Below the pieces are notes generated by a model, which did no database searches, was not told where the DNA came from, and saw only the letters and a program-made list of their open reading frames with translations. From Sulfurovum sp. (lineage in GTDB: Bacteria; Campylobacterota; Campylobacteria; Campylobacterales; Sulfurovaceae), in assembly GCA_030626265.1 (NCBI GenBank), contig DAOUPF010000071.1, positions 1 through 6,748 on the forward strand: DNA of 6,748 bases. Direction: 5' to 3'. Position 1 is the first letter of the stretch, and each line of letters begins with the position of its first letter. The position numbers were made by a program, and so were the translations under genes. Shown here piece by piece: positions 6,321-6,748 of this stretch.

Positions 6321-6748
6321 ATGTTTCAAACAGAGAGAGATATCATCACCCAGACACCCTACACTGATAGTTTTGATTTCGATGAGATAAAAGAGTTTAT
6401 CACCGGTGCTAGCAAAAATCTATTTATATCACACCATTTTAAAAACTCTGAGAAGATTTTAGTACAACCTCGTGGTGGATTTCCTACTTATGACAAAGTG
6501 TATGAACTTTATGGTGAGTTTGTCGGAGCTGGTGTAGATGTATTGCCACTGACGATAGATAGTAACACTAGGCTCAACGACTACGAAATGGCAAAGAAAA
6601 TGCTTGCCCTTTCAGAAGAAAATGATGAAAATATGCTCAATGGCTACCCTCTAGTAAACCATGGATATAGAACTACTAGACGCATGGTAACACACTATGA
6701 CAAGCCTATCAGTCTACGACATGGAACTCCAGATGCTAGACTACTCAT
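6321..6748 (+). CDS. glmE: Glutamate (methylaspartate) mutase, large epsilon subunit (N-terminal 142 codons; 3' end beyond window)
   Basis: This is the start of the catalytic TIM-barrel subunit (GlmE/MutE) that holds the substrate and the adenosyl group of coenzyme B12 together with GlmS. The visible blocks are the family's: QPRGGFPTY (49-57), PLTIDSNTR (76-84), LNGYPLVNHG (106-115) and LRHGTPDARLL (132-142). R51, R84 and R133 sit where the three substrate-binding arginines of clostridial GlmE (R66, R100, R149) are, with spacings of 33 and 49 against 34 and 49. It starts three bases after the glmS stop. AAGGTGG (6306-6312), inside the end of glmS, gives a good ribosome site, so the pair is co-translated. 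No glmL/mutL reactivase gene lies between them, unlike the clostridial order. Family members are about 480 residues, so roughly two thirds lie outside the window. Confidence 0.92.
   Translation, partial: MFQTERDIITQTPYTDSFDFDEIKEFITGASKNLFISHHFKNSEKILVQPRGGFPTYDKVYELYGEFVGAGVDVLPLTIDSNTRLNDYEMAKKMLALSEENDENMLNGYPLVNHGYRTTRRMVTHYDKPISLRHGTPDARLL

Noticed and set aside
1..6748. CRISPR array, tRNA, rRNA or insertion sequence
   Set aside because: No direct-repeat array with spacers, no tRNA-like cloverleaf, no rRNA-like stretch and no transposase were seen on either strand.

Overview
The window looks like chromosomal DNA from an AT-rich, free-living bacterium. The codon use, the RraA homologue and the gene mix (ferredoxin-dependent 2-oxoacid oxidoreductase, B12-dependent mutase) fit Campylobacterota of the Sulfurimonas/Sulfurovum/Arcobacter kind. 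That is a resemblance judged by eye, not a database result.

Layout. Four genes read leftward. In order of transcription they are: a 385-residue P-loop ATPase (5732 to 4575); a 738-residue P-loop ATPase with a winged-helix region and TPR-like repeats (4588 to 2372, overlapping the first by 14 bases); an RraA-family protein (2331 to 1855); and indolepyruvate:ferredoxin oxidoreductase alpha subunit iorA (1738 to beyond the left edge). Two genes read rightward from a divergent intergenic region: the small subunit of B12-dependent glutamate (methylaspartate) mutase (5910-6317), then the start of its large subunit glmE (6321 to beyond the right edge).

The metabolic genes on both flanks (iorA, glmS, glmE) suggest amino-acid and 2-oxoacid metabolism. 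Hand counts on sample lines give 42-50% G+C in these genes. The two ATPase genes between them are poorer, 20-28% in sampled lines, and look like an acquired accessory cassette. The pair resembles the STAND / archaeal-type ATPase class: one subunit has a full Walker B (DE) and the other has DN plus a repeat array that could sense a ligand. No nuclease, protease, membrane or other effector domain is recognisable, so a defence or stress-sensor role is only a hypothesis.

The most striking element is the promoter of this ATPase pair. On the minus strand it has a perfect TTGACA-N17-TATAAT with a TG extension of the -10. Three 18-bp inverted repeats of the form GACAAA-N6-TTTGTC (the third with one mismatch) are laid over it at an exact 27-bp period, covering the region upstream of -35, the spacer and the start site. 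This is the architecture of a very strong promoter held under tight repression. No stand-alone repressor is encoded in the window.
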